A stretch of DNA of 64,000 nt from Tipula vernalis (Eukaryota > Arthropoda > Insecta > Diptera > Tipulidae): positions 263,858,641 through 263,922,640 of the forward strand of contig OY282560.1 in the NCBI GenBank assembly GCA_958295665.1, given 5' to 3'. Of this stretch, positions 1 to 11,289 are shown in pieces (the stretch's first letter is position 1; each line of letters begins with the position of its first letter). The notes beneath the pieces were generated by a model. That model saw nothing but the letters and a program-made list of their open reading frames with translations. It did no database searches and was not told where the DNA came from. The position numbers and the translations under genes are program-made.

Positions 1-1026
1 TCCTCGCAGTTATCTAGGCTTTGTGAGATCGTATTTTCTTTGTGGTAAATTTTGTTGGCGTGCGGCATTTACCTCCCGAATAGCACCAAGACATCATCGT
101 TGGCCCACATTATATCGTTCTATACGCCGTTAGTATGCTAAGCGAATGACGATTATTCCAGAGAGTTCCAGATTTTTGACAGTCTTAATAATAAATTATT
201 CTTCGTTTTGTGGTTTTCGAAAATATTTTAATCAATAACCAAGGAAGGAAAACCACAGATTATTCGACATAATTTTTGCGTTTTAAAAGTGATGTTTATT
301 TTCCAAATTTTAGAGCAAATTTTTTTCGGAGTACTACAAAAATCGCATAGTTGAGTTCGCAAATACGAGATCTTACCAAAAAAAATTGGCTTTTTTTAGG
401 CACTTCCTTCTCTGCAAAGCATTTGAAAACGATTTACATTTACTATTCCGGGTGTTAGTTTTGAAGCTTTTGTTTTTCCGGTAATTTCCTGGTTGGGGTT
501 TTGTCTTTTAAACATTACTATAAAATAGCGGCTTAATCCAGTTTGTAAATCGGATTGATTCACATTTTAATTGTCGTTATTTTTGTCAACTTGTAAATTA
601 ATTAGCTCGCTTTGCATATTACTTTGTTATCCATATCGTTTCCAAAATTTACGTTTTTTGATGTTATTGCCCTATTTTCTTTAAATTGTGGAATTCCTAC
701 CTCGTTTGATGATACTACATTTTTACTTTGGCCAGAGGGTTAATTTCGGTTCTATGACTAATGAGAATGAGAAATGACTTTCTATTTTTAATTTTTTTTT
801 GGCTGTAAGAGGCCGAGGCTCAATATGAGTTATTTGGCTTATTGGGTTATTTTTAGACATTATTTTGTTGTAAAAACAAAATTTTTAAATAAAATATTTC
901 TCACAGAAAAATATTTCATTGGTTTTTTTGACATTCCTTACAGGTTTTATTTTCTCGGTCATCAAACAGGAATCGCATTTCCGGAGTTTTTATATCTTTA
1001 GGTTTTATTATACGAATAAAACCCAT
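1..1026. other. AT-rich non-coding stretch
   Basis: No ORF, transposon protein or strong repeat was seen here. The sequence is AT-rich with short homopolymer runs. It could be intergenic or intronic DNA upstream of the small exon-like ORF that follows. Confidence 0.4.
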
Positions 1027-1211
1027 ATGAGCAATTTGTTATCGAACTGGAATTCGCCCCCAGAGATTGATGTAAAGGAAGCATTCACTGCCTTGTTTGA
1101 CTCCAAATTTGATATTGAATGCGATTTTTGTGGTGAAGTTTTTTTCGGAGAAAAAGAAAATATCACATTTTACATACAAACTATTTCAAGTTATCAAGAT
1201 CATCAATACGA
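1027..1211 (+). CDS. possible first coding exon, zinc-finger-like, unknown gene
   Basis: An ATG opens a frame of about 62 codons. It ends at GAG followed by TAA, and an A|GTAAGT splice donor overlaps the last codon, which is the usual look of an exon that splices before a chance stop. The peptide is acidic and contains CDFCGEVF, a C-x2-C pair like the start of a zinc finger, and later YQDHQYE, but no clear His-x3-5-His pair. The same frame is open about 36 codons further upstream. No downstream exon could be linked: the next stretch holds only short ORFs. It may be the first exon of a host gene or of a transposon-derived protein, or a chance ORF. The family is not recognised. Confidence 0.3.
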
Positions 1212-1780
1212 GTAAGTTTTGTGACCTTCCCACAAACATGTTTTCTGACCATTTTTATTATTATATCAACTTTATTCAATCTTAAAACTAACAATTTATG
1301 TCAAATTTCACAAAATTGCTATTCAGTGGTTAATTTGAGATTTCAACTCACCTGCATGACGAGCACAATATTTAAAAGGTGCGGAAAAGATTATCCTCAC
1401 TCAACAAAACATGCTTAAAGAAGTTAATACATAATGGATCCTAATAACTATTAGAAAAACGGATGTTTTTGATTTTTTTCGTCACATAATTTCTTTTTCC
1501 TAATTTCGTGTCAATATTTTTTTTTTAATCATATGTGTACCGTACATAAAAAGGTTTACTTTAATAAAATTGGTATTTGCTGTCAATTTTAAAGAGGTTG
1601 ATCAACAATACCCTTCATATATACATATATCGGAATACCCTCAACAGAGTATTAAGGTCCAAATCAATATGATTGTTCCCCTAGGATTGCGCGAGTTTTT
1701 AATGTAGAAATTAAATTTTTATTTCATTTCGTTCTCAAGTTATTGTGGATGCGGATGGACCGGCCAACCGAAACTATATA
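1212..1780. other. AT-rich stretch, possible intron
   Basis: This follows the candidate splice donor at 1212. Only short unrelated ORFs occur and no repeat family was recognised. Confidence 0.3.
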
Positions 1781-2529
1781 ACATACATTAAACGGATTTT
1801 AATCGAGTTTTACATGTGCGATGTTAATAGGATTTTAAAATGATTTTTAGACATACGAGTATGTAGTTCTGGAATATGGCCAAGTAGGACGGAACTTTGC
1901 TATTCCTTAACCGATTATAACGAAATTGGAGATTGGGAATGAGGATTTAAAATAATATTACTAATTCTGCAAATCTGCACTGCCATTATTAGTTTCAATA
2001 CTGAGGCGCTTGTCCGCTACACACTATATTTTTCTAAACAAGTCCAAACTTACCGCTCTGACAACAAATACTCAGAAAATGTAACCCGAAGTTTAAAGCG
2101 AAGTATTGGTAAAACACTTTCTAATGGAACTTGAATATTATTACGGAGATAATCTTGATCGCTTAGCAATTGAAATAGTATGTTTAGACTGTCTTAAACA
2201 AACCTCAACAGCTGCATGATTCACAGAAACCTAATTAGACACAACCTCGTTTAAAAATAATTTTTGGGTCACATTTCCTTCTATTCTAGCTAAGTTATAT
2301 TCTTACTGACCATATGACAGAACTGTATCCAAAATCATTTTAGAATCGCACGTGTCAATTTTCATCATAATCGGTTAAGGAAAAGCGAAGCTCCATACTT
2401 ATTGGCCATTCATATAATTTGTTAAGGGTTCAATTTGAAATGTAAAAGGTTCAATTTGGAATGCAAAAGGTCCAATTTGAAATTCAAAACGTTCGGTTTG
2501 TAGTGTAAATGGATTAATTTGAAGTGTAA

Positions 2530-2640
2530 AACCTGTATGATCGTATGCTGGTAAAATGGTGTGATGGTATGATGGTGTGTTGGTACGATGGTATAATGGT
2601 ATGATGGTACGATGGTATTATGGTATGATGGTAAGATGTG
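2530..2640 (+). repeat. degenerate ATGGTATG octamer satellite
   Basis: The unit ATGGTAYG (8 bp) repeats in tandem with point changes. Because 8 and 3 share no factor, it reads in all frames as Ser-Tyr-His-His-Thr-Ile-type octapeptides on the minus strand. Those frames are not genes. Confidence 0.8.
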
Positions 2641-3289
2641 TTGTGTGCGTGAAATCCCACCACCAAGAAAAATTATTAAAAACGAAATTTGATATTGTGA
2701 CAACACAATTTACTTTTTGATGTGGCCGTATTTATTCTAATTTTTTTTTACGAGATACAAATATATTTAACTACTTAATTTCCACCACCACTTTCACTTA
2801 CGTTACCGTAAAGAAGATTTTTGATTTAATGTATTGAATTTTATTTAGGTTTAAGAAATTAAATGCACAAAATAAAACTTTTTTTGAAATTTTTATTTTT
2901 CGTTGTCATAGAATTTTATTTGTGTATCTGACTCGAGCAAAGAAACGATAGTGTGTATAAAAATGGTATGTCTGTGGCTGAGACAGCATGAAAAACGACA
3001 ATGGCACAATCTAAGCAAAAATTGCTGATTTGCTGTTATACTTAGATGTCCAAGATATTATTTAGTACAAAGTAGTGATTTGTGGGTACTAATACATATG
3101 TGGAATATATTTATTTTTAGTACGGATTCAAACCAATAGAGTAAGTCAAAATATACTCTATAGTTGTCACTACTAAGCTGAAAAAGGCTATTCAAATACA
3201 ATTATATTTTGAGTCGAAATGAGTTACATTTCGAATAATTGTAGAGATAAACGAATGGACTAAATTAACTGCATGAGTGAATCACTACA

Positions 3290-3790
3290 GATGGTATATA
3301 ATATAGTATGATTGTGTGATGTCGTGATGATATAGTGGTATGATGGATTGATATTATTGTATGATGGTGTGGTGGTATGATTGTATATATGATACAACGT
3401 ACGATGGTAAGACGGTATTTATTCCAAGATGATTTTGTGATCGCTTGAGGGTATGATAGTATGGCGGTATAATGGTATGACGGTGGGATGGTATGTTGAT
3501 ATCATGGCCTGACAGTATGATGGTATGATTATATGATTGTACGATGGTATGATGGTATGATTAAAGGGACGGTATGATGGTACGATGGTATAGTGGTTTG
3601 ATGGTATGTTGGTATGATTGTATGATGGTACGATGGTACGATTTTATGATGATATGAATTTATGATGATTTGAGGGATGAAGGTGTGGTGGATTGATGGT
3701 TCGATATACATCATGGTGTGATGGTGGTATGATTGGACGTCACTATGGTACAATGGTATGATTGTATGATGGTTTAATGGTGTAGTGTCA
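3290..3790 (+). repeat. degenerate ATGGTATG octamer satellite
   Basis: Same octamer as at 2,530-2,640, more decayed, with many 1-2 base slips. It is part of the same foldback arm. Confidence 0.8.
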
Positions 3791-4059
3791 TTATTGTTTG
3801 TCGATTTAGCGTTCAGTGGGAGGTTAGATTGAGTTTAGTTCATATACGCATGTATACAAGCTATAGCTATAGCTTTCGAATCGAGTTAACTTTGATTCGG
3901 TTGGAAAATAAGTGTAGAGTTGAGCAGAAGATTGCGATTTGGGTCAAGCTAAGTCGAGTTGACGTAGAATCAGGATATAGTTGCATACGTCCCACCTCTA
4001 AGCTCTGCTGAGGTTTATAGCTTACACTGTGCAAATATTTATTATTTTGTATCACAGTG

Positions 4060-4891
4060 TAACGCACATGACACCATATGTGTATTGGGTGACTTCAATC
4101 TTCCGGGTTTATGTTGGTGTACTGATGATGATGAAACTGCTTCTGTTTTTCCAACCAATGTTTCGAGTGATGTGGAACAGATTTTTTTGATGCCATGTTG
4201 TCTTTAAATTTACATCAAATTTGTAAAGTTGCTAACTTGAATGGTAGAATCCTGGATCTAGTTTTATTGAATGACCCTAATTGTGGATTGGTTACTAAGT
4301 CGTTGGAACCTTTTATTCCGGATAGATTTCACCACAGTGGATTGGAAATTAACTTTGACTGCCAGGAGCTGTTTTGTAAATTCATCAACAATACACAACC
4401 AATGTTAAATTACAATTTTAATAAGGCTGATATTGCCGGTCTGCAGGAGTTTTTTGAATTGGTGGATTGGGAAGTAACTTTCAATTCTAAATGGAGTGAT
4501 GTTAATGCTCTAGTCGACTCATTTTATTTGGTTTTATTTGATGCTTTCGACAAACATGTACCTAAATGCTATACGTAAGAATAACCATCCTCCATGGTTT
4601 GACAACAATTTGGTCAATTTAAGAAACAAAAAGAATAAGGCACACACATTTGCCAAAGAATTTGGTGATAACTTGGATTGTCTAGATACTTTTCTACAAC
4701 TACGCCTTGAATTTGATAAGGAACAACGCCGAGCCTATAGGAACTATATTTCATGGCTGGAAAATAATTTAATTTCAAACCCAAAACTATTTTGGCCTTT
4801 TGTTGATGTCAAAAAAAAATGTTCTGGTTATCCACAAATGATGTCGTTAAATGATGTTACTGCCTGTAATGCTGAGGACATACATATGTGA
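4060..4891 (+). pseudogene. LINE endonuclease C-terminus and linker, frameshifted
   Basis: Two overlapping frames (4,195-4,578 and 4,538-4,891) carry the region between endonuclease and reverse transcriptase. Upstream, in the frame of the first, LGDFNLPG matches the catalytic 'GDFN' of APE-type endonucleases. GRILDLVLLN and PDRFHHSGLE are the usual C-terminal endonuclease motifs, including the HH pair. The start of the endonuclease is missing. One frameshift separates it from the following linker (RAYRNYISWLENN), and another precedes the reverse transcriptase. Confidence 0.75.
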
Positions 4892-6539
4892 ATTATTTGC
4901 AGAATTTTTTCAATCAGTCTATCAAAAATACAATGATAATGCTATTGATATTTCATTAGGACCTCGTAGTTCGCATCATCAAAATTTAATTGGAATACCT
5001 TATATTTCAGTAAAAGATGTCAGCCTTGGTATATCCAAGATGATATCGGGATGTGGTTTTGATAACATACCTGCAAAAATACTTAAAGATCTTAACAGCT
5101 CGCTATCATTACCACTATCTCTGATGTTTAATGCGTCGCTGTAGAGTGGTGTATTTCCGTTGGTATGGAAAAAGTCAATTATAATTCCCATTTTTAAATC
5201 CGGAAAACGGAGCAACATTAAAAATTATCGTGGCATATCTATATTATCATCAATTCCAAAATTATTTGAGCTTATTATTTCTGATTATTTGTATTTTAAT
5301 GTTAAACCTTTATTATCACTTCAACAACATGGATTCGTCAGGCATCGTTCTACCACCATAAATCTTTTAAGTTTAACATCTAAAGTATTCAATGCCTTTG
5401 ACTCTAAAGGTCAGCTTGATGTGGTTTTCACTGATTTTGCGAAAGCATTTGACTCACGTCAGTTTGAGTTACTTCTTGCCAAACTGGACAGATTTGGAGT
5501 GAGTAAATTGTTTTTGGATTGGATTGGATCGTATCTGCGTGATCGGAAGCAGGTAGTTCAAATTAACGGGTTTACATCTAAGATGATTGAAGTTCATTCT
5601 GGAGTGCCTCAGGGCTCCCACCTAGGACCTGTAATATTTAATGTCTTCATCAATGAAATTGCTTCTTTGTTTCAGTACTGCGACTGTGAATTATATGCAG
5701 ATGACTTGAAAATATCAAGAAGTATATGTAGCCCGCAACAATGTAATGAAATGCTGAGTGATCTTGATTTGCTGTTTAAATGGTCAGTTATGAATAAGTT
5801 GAAGTTAAATTTGGAAAAGTGCAAGATTATGAGCTTCTCCAGGAAAAAAGCAGTTATTCTTCATCAATATCTTATTGGTAATCACCAGCTAAAACGAGTT
5901 ATGACATTTAAAGATTTGGGTGTTGTCCTGGACCATCAATTGAATTTCCGAGACCATATTAATTTAATAGTAGCTAAGTCTAATTCTCTACTTGGCTTTA
6001 TTCGTCGTATCACAAAAGATTTTTGTAATCCACAATCAATTAAAACTTTGTATTGTTCCATTGTTCGGTCTAATTTGGAATACGCGTCGATTATTTGGGA
6101 TCCTGCTTACAATATTTATATCGATAGAATTGAACGAATACAGAAGCAATTTATTATTTACTATCTTCATAAATTGAATTGGCCATTTGATCCGAACCTT
6201 CCAATGTGACTGAATAAAAAGAATTTGCCATCCTACGGTGACCGCTGTAGAATTGCTGATTTGGATTCATTGCTTGTAAGACGTAGATGTGCTGCTTCAA
6301 CATTCATCGCTGATCTGCTTAACAGTTCGATTGACTTCCCTAAACTACTTGCAAAGATTGATATTCATGTGCTGTACATGTAAACCTGTAAACCTACTCG
6401 GATTAGGAATTTTATTTATTTGCCGACATTTAAATCTAATTACGCGCATAATGCTCCGGTCCCGGCGATTTGTCGACAATTTAATTGTAGTTTTGATGTG
6501 TTTGATTTTAATATTTCTAAATGTTCTTTTAAAAAATTA
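4851..6539 (+). pseudogene. LINE reverse transcriptase (RVT_1), frameshifted
   Basis: The first segment (4,851-5,144) includes GCGFDNIPAKILKDL, the 'D-IP--ilK' motif. An in-frame TAG at 5,142 and a frame change lead to the main frame 5,160-6,209 (about 349 codons). Main-frame motifs in order: NYRGISILSSIPKLFE, QHGFVRHRSTT, VFTDFAKAFD (catalytic Asp), SGVPQGSHLGPVIFNVFI, and YADDLKI (catalytic Asp pair) near residue 178, so the polymerase core is preserved. After a stop at 6,207-6,209 the C-terminal tail is still recognisable (LPSYGDRCRIADLDSLLVRR, then NFIYLPTFKSNYAHNAPVP) to a stop near 6,539. It was a single ORF2 now broken by several lesions. Assignment to jockey versus CR1 clade is not certain. 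Confidence 0.85.
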
Positions 6540-6887
6540 ATAAAAACTAAATTATAAAATTGTAAAATAAAATTGTAATCAAAAAAGGATTTTTTATCCC
6601 GTTGATGATGTAAATAAATAAATAAATAAATAAAGTTAGCTTTCATTCGGGTGTGAGTTGTTCTTGTTCGGTTGGGGAATTATTTAAGGGTTGATTTGGA
6701 GTTAGGTTAAGGTTGATTTGAAAGTTGATTAAGGGTTAATTTGGTGGTTCCGTTTGGGGTTGTATTGCGATTGAGATGGAGGTTAAGCTGAAGATTGACT
6801 TAAGAGGTTCATTTCGAGATTGATTTGGGAGTTGAATTAATCAAGACCGAAGTTTTGATCACCTTATGAGGTTTCAGCCCTTTATAT

Positions 6888-6924
6888 ACGGGCCTAAGTG
6901 ACACGAACTGTCACTTAGGCCCGT
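6888..6924. repeat. perfect hairpin at the end of a MITE
   Basis: Sixteen-base arms (ACGGGCCTAAGTGACA and its complement) flank a 5-base loop, CGAAC. The sequence ACGAGCCTAAG recurs at 7,800-7,810, the other end of the element. Confidence 0.85.
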
Positions 6925-7810
6925 AATTTTAAACGAGGATAGTGATAAATCATCGAATTTATCCCCTCTTTCGTATTTTTAAACAACGATAAATCCACTG
7001 AATCAAACCTGGATTAAAATTGTATCCTCGGATTTATACCTCGATATAGATGGCTAAAACAGCGGATACAGCTATTTTCGAAAATTCGGAAATATAAAAG
7101 TCATTTACGATCTGTCAAATTACTTAAACAAAACTAAATGTACATAATGAATTGCAAATTTAAATTTAAATAAATCTTTGAAAATTTATGTTAAAAATGG
7201 AAAATATATTTAATGAATCTTCGTCTTCGACCTCAGAGTACAAAATCAGATTAGGGGATAATATTGTAGATTCGATCTAAACGTCCTAAAGTATTTCACG
7301 ATAGAATACACGTGGAGTATTACAATAAGGAAGAGTTTCGGCGCCGTTTCTAGTTTTCTAAAGAAAGGGTTCGTTAGTTCACCAACACCCTACGAGAATA
7401 TCTGGAACCTTTGGACGCATATTATCGCTTTTGATATCGCATATTACGTGCACCAATCAGTTTCCATTTTATTTATTTCTTGTACTGGAATGCCACAATT
7501 CACAATATTGACTAAAGACATACCCAAGACAGACTAAAAACTAGCTAGAAAGAATTATTTTATTTTATGGTCATTTTTAAAATGAATTTGAAATCGCGAT
7601 CTGAGATTATTGCGATAATGTTTTTGTCTGTCAACGGTATAAAACAAAACATTTTGGCCTGATTTAGCTTCGTTCAAAATTAAGACCCAAAAAATCCACG
7701 GAACTATCCACGTTTAAAATTACCAAAACTAATCTCGGCTAAATCAGTGGATTTTCGAAAACTGTGGATTAATCCGTCGATTTATTCTTGTTTAAAAATA
7801 CGAGCCTAAG
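6914..7810. mobile_element. MITE-like non-autonomous element, about 0.9 kb
   Basis: The ends are inverted repeats: CTTAGGCCCGTAATTTTAAA at the left and its diverged complement (TTTAAAAATACGAGCCTAAG) at the right. Internal subterminal copies of 'ataaatccac' and 'gtttaaaatta' motifs also occur. There is no coding capacity. It sits directly at the inner edge of the foldback arm. The superfamily could not be assigned because no clear target duplication is visible. Confidence 0.55.
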
Positions 7811-10029
7811 ATTTAATAAACTGTAATATTGTGCAACTTTTACAAAAAGTTATGAATAGTTCATCTTTTCTAGAATTTGCCACCAAAAATAGTTGTGCAA
7901 TGCTTTTTAGTATATAATAAAACTTTTTGAGTCTGGCTTATCGTTTTAATAAACAATAATATTAATAAACAAATTTTATATCGTACTATACCTATAATGT
8001 CTCATTATCACTACGTACTTTAGGTAGTACGCAAACACATTTATGTCATGTACATACTTATAATTGATCCACATTTTAAAACTCGACTTTATCAAATAAA
8101 TCACCAAAAAAACAACATTAAGGAAACCAAGTACTTAGTATCAAAAACCTTTTGTTTTACAAATTAAATAAATTTATCACTTCAGAATTTATCGTGAATC
8201 TATTTGTAACGGATTTTGATATTCCAACAAAATAATCGAAAGATAACCAAAAATTAAAAATCAAGTGAATATTATTTAGAAGTAATTTATCTTCTTTAAA
8301 GCAACAGAAAAACAACAACCACAAATAAAAGGATCATAAATTCACTTATCTTGCATAAGTTAAACGAAGAAATAACCAAAGCAAAAAACTAAAAATAAGT
8401 TGAGCTTTTTTACATTGTTGCTGTAAACTACTCTTCTTAATAAATTGTATTAGAAAAACGAAAAAGTAAAAGCTTGTTTCTTTGTAGCGATACATATCTG
8501 AATACACATAATATAGTTTTGTTGCTAAATGAATTGTTAATAATTTAATTCAATATTTCATTTTTAATCCTTAATTTCTTTAATTTATCACGAAATTAAT
8601 TTTATTTCATTAAACCTTGCAGTTATATTCGTATTCAAGATCAAGTACATTACTCTTATGGAATAAATGGATTAGTAGTTTCACGTTATCAATAACAAAA
8701 GTTATATTTATATGGAGCAGTTTGAATAATGGTTTACATGAAATACGATAAATTTCCAAAGAATTTGAATTATTACAACAAAATTACAATCATTAATCAC
8801 AACATATTTTGGAAAAACTACAATGCATATTGGCATCGACTGTTATTTTGTATAAATCACATTTTAAGGACAACCTACGAATCGATATTATTATTCGTAA
8901 TTACTAATTAAGTGTCACTTCCAAATTAAATCGCTTCCAAATAGTTAAATAAACATGATACGGGCCAGTTTAATAATCAAAGCGTTAAATACAACATAAA
9001 AGTGGTTCAGTCAGCCATGATTTATAATAAAAATCGCCAATGTCCATGTACAGAAAAAAAAAACACTTCATGATCAATTGACTTGTGATCTTCAAATGTA
9101 ATTGAATTAATTACCTCAAAAAGAATTGGAAGGAAAATGAGCGAAAAAAAACATAAAAATTCCACCTATCGCTAAATACGATTTTCTTATACAAATATCA
9201 ACAAATCATAAACCTTGATATATAATCTACCGTGTGTATTTAACTAAATCTTTGATATATAATTCATGATTTCTTCTTTACCATATCTTATTTATATGTA
9301 TGTACTCGTATGTATAGACAGAGCAATGACAACTTTTTCAGCTATAAATGTTTAGACATGAATTTAGTTTACCTTAGTCTAAGGTTAATAGAAAGAACAT
9401 AAATAACAACAATAAAAAGCAAGTACATAATATACAATTATGGACAGTAATTAGAGTAACGAGGAGTGTAACATAAATCAGCTGATTTAAAGTAAAGTAC
9501 AAAAATGAACATTTCAAGTTCAATTTCTATTTTTAAAACGATTTTATAAATATTGATTGATAAATTCGTTAAAATCAACTTGACACCATATAAAACCAGC
9601 GCAGCAACTTTGTAATGCAACCTAACTTTGTTTAGACGGAAAAAATGCTGACAACGTTTATTTTTTCGTTTAATAAAGCAGAAAGTTCTTTAAATAGGAA
9701 TAACTGTCCACGCCAATATTTTACGAATTAGGCGGTACAGCTCGTCTTAGAATAGATATATTTTATGAATAACATTAGTTAGCCGCTGCCTCAATCAGCA
9801 TTTCTAGGAGTAGCTCTATATTAAAGGATGATTGTACTTTAAATAGACCTTAAACCAAAGTCTGGGATTTTCTCAACAAAAAAATAAAAATTTAATTGAA
9901 CAAATGAAACTAAAATGCCTTCAGCAGAATCGAAACCCAAAGCTAATTCGCATTATTCCTGTACGTTACTACTAAGCTACAACTCACATGAGAAATTGTT
10001 TTATTGTTTCAAAGACATGAAAACACATC
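7811..10029. other. AT-rich non-coding stretch
   Basis: About 2.2 kb of AT-rich sequence. Only chance ORFs of about 60 codons are present (8,729-8,911; 9,438-9,620) with no family motif. No repeat structure was recognised. Confidence 0.4.
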
Positions 10030-10575
10030 GGTCCTTCCATGGTATTTCACTGAATTTTTTGAAGTTTTCAATCTAACCCTCTCCGATTTCAATTTTTTCG
10101 TTGTTATCGTGTTTCTCATTGAAAATAAGAAGTCCGTTTTTTACAATTTTTTTGACGTTTGGTTGTTCCGTTGTTTGACTTTTTAATTTTGACAGTTTTC
10201 AAATTCTAATTTTTGACTCTGATACCATTTTGGAAAGGTATTAATTCATCCCAAATTTTATCATAATTTATTGTTGAAAAGTACCGTTATCTAAGAGTTA
10301 TGAACAGATAAATCTGTGTTTATATTTTTGCCGCTAGAGGGCACAGCTACCAAAATATCGAAAAACGTAATATAGCATTTGATAGATAATAGTTCAACCT
10401 TTCAAACAAATGTTAAATCGTGTTTGGGGCTGAAAAGATATAATTTTGATCATTTTTTTTTACATTACAACTTGTGTTAAATGAGTAGATAACGCTATCA
10501 GTGGAATTTTCAGTTCTGAATTTGACAGACTACATGTCTCTAGTGGGAATACTGCAAACATGGGTCTTATTCAAC
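10030..10575 (+). repeat. dispersed repeat, copy 1
   Basis: It is homologous over its length to the reverse complement of 19,978-20,577, with scattered indels. Shared landmarks are 'ccatggtatttca' at one end, 'ggtattaattcatcc', 'gccgctagagggcacagcta' and 'gtgggaatactgcaaa' at the other. Copy 2 adjoins a recognisable transposon ORF fragment, so both are probably parts of one element family. Confidence 0.7.
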
Positions 10576-11280
10576 CATGCAGGCAGTATATCCAATTTTG
10601 AGCGTGTTGCTACTGCTGTCATATACATTTTTTGTTTTTGACATTTCCATAGTCGAACTTAAAAATAATTTTTTCAGGTACATAAACGAAGTTAGGTACA
10701 CAGATTTGTATACGATTTTTGAATCTACACAAGTAGATTTTTTATTTGGGCGTTCCAATCTAAAACTAATAAATTATAGAAAACTAATGCATCTAGCAAA
10801 GATAAAGATGAAGATCTGATCTGTAATTCACAAATCGTTTTATTATTATTATTAAGACTTGCCATTAAAAAGTGTATCAATTTGATATGCTCTGTTTTTA
10901 ATGAATAAAGCTCAAAATGGAGTGGGCCAAGGATCTGTAAATTTTAAAGCACTTCTAACTAAATAAATAAAATGAAACAACTTTTTTTTAAATAAGAATA
11001 AATATTTTTATTGCTTTATTGTATTAGAGGTTTGCCTTAGCATTTTTGCATGGTTAAAATGCATAATAATCTGTATAAATTATAATGAAACAAACACTTT
11101 AAGTAACATAATTTTTATTTAAAATGTTGAACTACATCCCTTGAAATATTACGAGACGGTTAAATTTGTTTTGTAAACTAATATTTCTTTTTTGGGTTAC
11201 TACAAATATAAAATAATCTGATATCCAAATATTTTTTAATGACACACTTAATAAGAAGATAAAAATGATTATGGTACGGT
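10576..11280. other. AT-rich stretch, nothing recognised
   Basis: Short overlapping ORFs on both strands (10,567-10,819) have no motif. The remainder is AT-rich. Confidence 0.35.
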
Positions 11281-11289
11281 AAATTTTTA

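Larger units (their letters stand above)
3981..6635 (+). mobile_element. 5'-truncated LINE (jockey/CR1-like), pseudogene
   Basis: A non-LTR retrotransposon copying by target-primed reverse transcription. Only the end of the AP endonuclease remains at the 5' side: GDFNLPG near 4,091, then HHSGLE near 4,330. It is followed by a reverse transcriptase and a C-terminal tail. The body ends in a (TAAA)n-type tail at 6,610-6,635. The target was the GTTGAG-rich block of the foldback arm: 'gatatagtt' lies before it and 'agttagc' after, so the target-site duplication is about AGTT. The uninterrupted equivalent, in the right arm near 56,350 (minus), reads 'ggatttagttagc'. It is truncated at the 5' end as is usual for LINEs, and it is frameshifted. 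Confidence 0.85.
1785..6885 (+). repeat. partial arm of the compound foldback repeat, split by a LINE
   Basis: Three blocks occur in the same order as in the left arm of the large foldback at 49,969-52,77x. First come the 'ggaatatggccaagta' type units (about 1,785-2,420). Next is the ATGGTATG octamer satellite (2,530-2,640 and 3,290-3,790), with unrelated DNA between its two parts. Last is GTTGAG/GGTTAA-rich DNA (3,800-3,980 and 6,636-6,885), ending in 'gaggtttcagccctttata'. The outermost blocks of the full arm (A and B, with the 'gtccgtccatctgtctgg' stretch) are absent, so this is an incomplete, single-armed copy. The LINE sits inside the last block. Confidence 0.6.
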
